Origin: an uncultured Verrucomicrobiota bacterium | Lineage (GTDB): Bacteria > Verrucomicrobiota > Kiritimatiellia > RFP12 > UBA1067 | Length of the DNA stretch: 6,009 nucleotides | NCBI GenBank assembly: GCA_945487985.1 | Contig: CALYTX010000089.1 | Location: 1 to 6,009 of the forward strand | Direction of reading: 5' to 3' | Shown here: one piece after another, positions 4,842-6,009 of the stretch | Layout: each line of letters starts with the position of its first letter | How positions within the stretch are numbered: the first letter of the stretch is position 1 | Program-made: the position numbers and the translations under genes | The notes under the pieces: model-generated | Told to the model about the DNA's origin: nothing | Databases searched by the model: none | What the model saw: the letters and a program-made list of their open reading frames with translations, nothing else

Positions 4842-6009
4842 ATGAGAGTCTACGAATTAGCAAAAGAGGCCGGCGTTACCAGCGCGGTGGTGTTGAAAGC
4901 GGCCGAGGACTGCGGCGTGGAGGTTTCCAGCGCCATCAGTTCGATTGATTCCGCAGATATCGCCACGCTGAAAGCCGCGGCGCTCAAGCAAGGAGCCAAC
5001 GGCACTTTCGCCGCTGCGCGCGCCGCGAAGCGCGAAAAGGCCCGCGCGGCGATTGCCCGCCGCCTCGACAGCGAGAACGAAGCGCTCGCCCGTCATTTGG
5101 CCATCGCCAAGGCCGCGCTTAAAGGGGAACGGGTGGAAACCGCTGTGGGCGCCGCCAAGCCTTCTCCGGCGGTTGCCGCGAAGCCGACTCCGGTGGCTGC
5201 CGCCAAGCCGTCTCCGGCGGCTACCGCGAAGCCGACTTTGGCGACGGTTGCAGCGGTGAAGATTCCCGCGCCGCCGAAAATTTCGATTTCGCCCGCGCCG
5301 CAGAAGCCGGCTCTTCGCATGGCGCCAGGTTACAAGCCCAAGGCGTCCGTCGCCGTTTCCAAGCAGCCGGTCAAGGTCGGGCTTTCGTCCGTTGGATTCA
5401 AGCCGCTGCAGCACGCGCCAAGTCAGCCTACGATCAAGATTACCGTCGCTGCCCAGCCCAAGGTGCGTCCGCCCAAGGTGGTCGACTATGACGAAGAGGA
5501 TTCCTCGCGCAAGGGTCGCAAGGGGAAGGACGCGATGCGGGCGTTCGAGAAGCGGGTCGCTCCGTCTGCGCAGCCCACGCCCTCGAGCCGTATTTCGGTT
5601 GACGAGGCGTCCAAGGAGATTTCCATTCGCGGCGCGGTTGTCGTCAAGGATCTGGCGGCGAAGCTGAACATCAAGCCCAACCGTCTGATCGCCGATTTGA
5701 TGGGGTTGAAGATTCTCGCCTCGATCAACCAGCGCGTCGAGCCCGAAACGGCTACGAAGGTGGCCGAGAAGTACGGTTTCAAGGTGACGATTGAACATTC
5801 ACGCAACAAAGAAGCCGCCAAGCCCGTATTGAAGGCGATTGATGCCGACGATCTTATTCCGGACGACGCGCCCGAAACGCTCCAGCCGCGCGCGCCGGTG
5901 GTCACCTTCTTAGGTCATGTCGACCACGGCAAGACCACGCTTATGGACTGGATCCGCAAGGAGCATGTCGCTGCCGGCGAGGCCGGCGGCATCACTCAGC
6001 AGATTTCCG
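4842..6009 (+). CDS. infB: Translation initiation factor IF-2, 5' part (runs off the window)
   Basis: An open frame of 389 codons that continues past the right edge. IF-2 is the GTPase that brings formyl-Met-tRNA to the 30S subunit and drives subunit joining. Residues 1-48 form an IF2_N domain (MRVYELAKEAGVTSAVVLKAAEDCG…). Residues about 50-255 are a long low-complexity Ala/Pro/Lys linker, including an eight-residue repeat at 104-135. A second IF2_N-type domain lies at about 258-320 (EISIRGAVVVKDLAAKLNIKP…). The G domain follows: P-loop GHVDHGKT at 358-365 and the switch I segment GEAGGITQQIS at 379-389, where the window ends. The ATG at 4842 is preceded by AAGGGG (4825-4830), which includes part of the nusA stop codon. 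The long reverse-strand frame opposite this region is a composition shadow. The linker length is within the wide range seen for IF-2. Confidence 0.97.
   Translation, partial: MRVYELAKEAGVTSAVVLKAAEDCGVEVSSAISSIDSADIATLKAAALKQGANGTFAAARAAKREKARAAIARRLDSENEALARHLAIAKAALKGERVETAVGAAKPSPAVAAKPTPVAAAKPSPAATAKPTLATVAAVKIPAPPKISISPAPQKPALRMAPGYKPKASVAVSKQPVKVGLSSVGFKPLQHAPSQPTIKITVAAQPKVRPPKVVDYDEEDSSRKGRKGKDAMRAFEKRVAPSAQPTPSSRISVDEASKEISIRGAVVVKDLAAKLNIKPNRLIADLMGLKILASINQRVEPETATKVAEKYGFKVTIEHSRNKEAAKPVLKAIDADDLIPDDAPETLQPRAPVVTFLGHVDHGKTTLMDWIRKEHVAAGEAGGITQQIS
5151..5246 (+). repeat. Four tandem 24-bp repeats in the infB linker
   Basis: The DNA encodes four eight-residue units: AAKPSPAV, AAKPTPVA, AAKPSPAA and TAKPTLAT. 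By eye, units 1 and 3 match at 22 of 24 bases and units 2 and 4 at 18 of 24. This points to duplication of a 48-bp pair of units followed by divergence. The repeat is in frame and lies in the flexible linker between the two IF2_N-type domains, so changes in copy number would keep the frame. Confidence 0.8.

Noticed and set aside
4857..5798. 313-codon open frame on the minus strand opposite infB
   Set aside because: It lies wholly antisense to the recognisable IF-2 N-terminal and linker region. Its product is dominated by Arg, Gly and Leu as expected from reading Ala/Lys/Pro codons backwards, and it matches no family I know.

Overview
This window is ordinary housekeeping chromosome with two gene blocks for ribosome and transcription machinery, all on the plus strand. 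From about 90 to 3466 lies an alpha-type operon: rpmJ (L36), rpsM (S13), rpsK (S11), rpsD (S4), rpoA (RNA polymerase alpha), rplQ (L17), and an added rpsU (bS21). A strong intrinsic terminator at 3431-3466 closes it. From about 3445 onward a second unit carries nusA and then the 5' part of infB, which runs off the right edge inside its GTPase domain.

The host is a bacterium with a fairly GC-rich genome that uses Shine-Dalgarno sequences: nearly every gene has a recognisable purine-rich site 5-12 bases before its start. The order L36-S13-S11-S4-alpha-L17 is near-universal and says little about phylum. The S13 N-terminus (MPRMMGVDIPGKK), the zinc-free S4 beginning MGHFTGPRSKIARRFGEP with YGMREGQFRLFFERA, and the attached rpsU make me lean towards the PVC group (Verrucomicrobia, Kiritimatiellae or Lentisphaerae-like). 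This is an inference from protein style, not a proven assignment.

Region by region: 1-90 is the tail of unknown upstream sequence leading into a likely extended -10 promoter (about 71-100) with a leader of roughly 30 bases. Positions 138-3412 hold seven tightly packed genes with gaps of 1-50 bases and no sign of internal terminators. Positions 3413-3548 hold the terminator, a candidate promoter whose -35 overlaps the terminator hairpin, and the nusA leader. nusA (3549-4826) and infB (from 4842) are 15 bases apart and probably cotranscribed.

Functionally, the first operon balances small- and large-subunit ribosomal proteins with RNA polymerase alpha. The second supplies the elongation/antitermination factor NusA and the initiator-tRNA GTPase IF-2. 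I see no mobile element, CRISPR array, tRNA, rRNA, phage gene or new multi-gene system. The points worth a second look are modest: rpsU joined to the alpha operon with the window's best Shine-Dalgarno site lying inside rplQ, the overlapping terminator and promoter, the absence of rimP ahead of nusA, a 24-base repeat array in the infB linker, and small departures from the usual S11 motifs.
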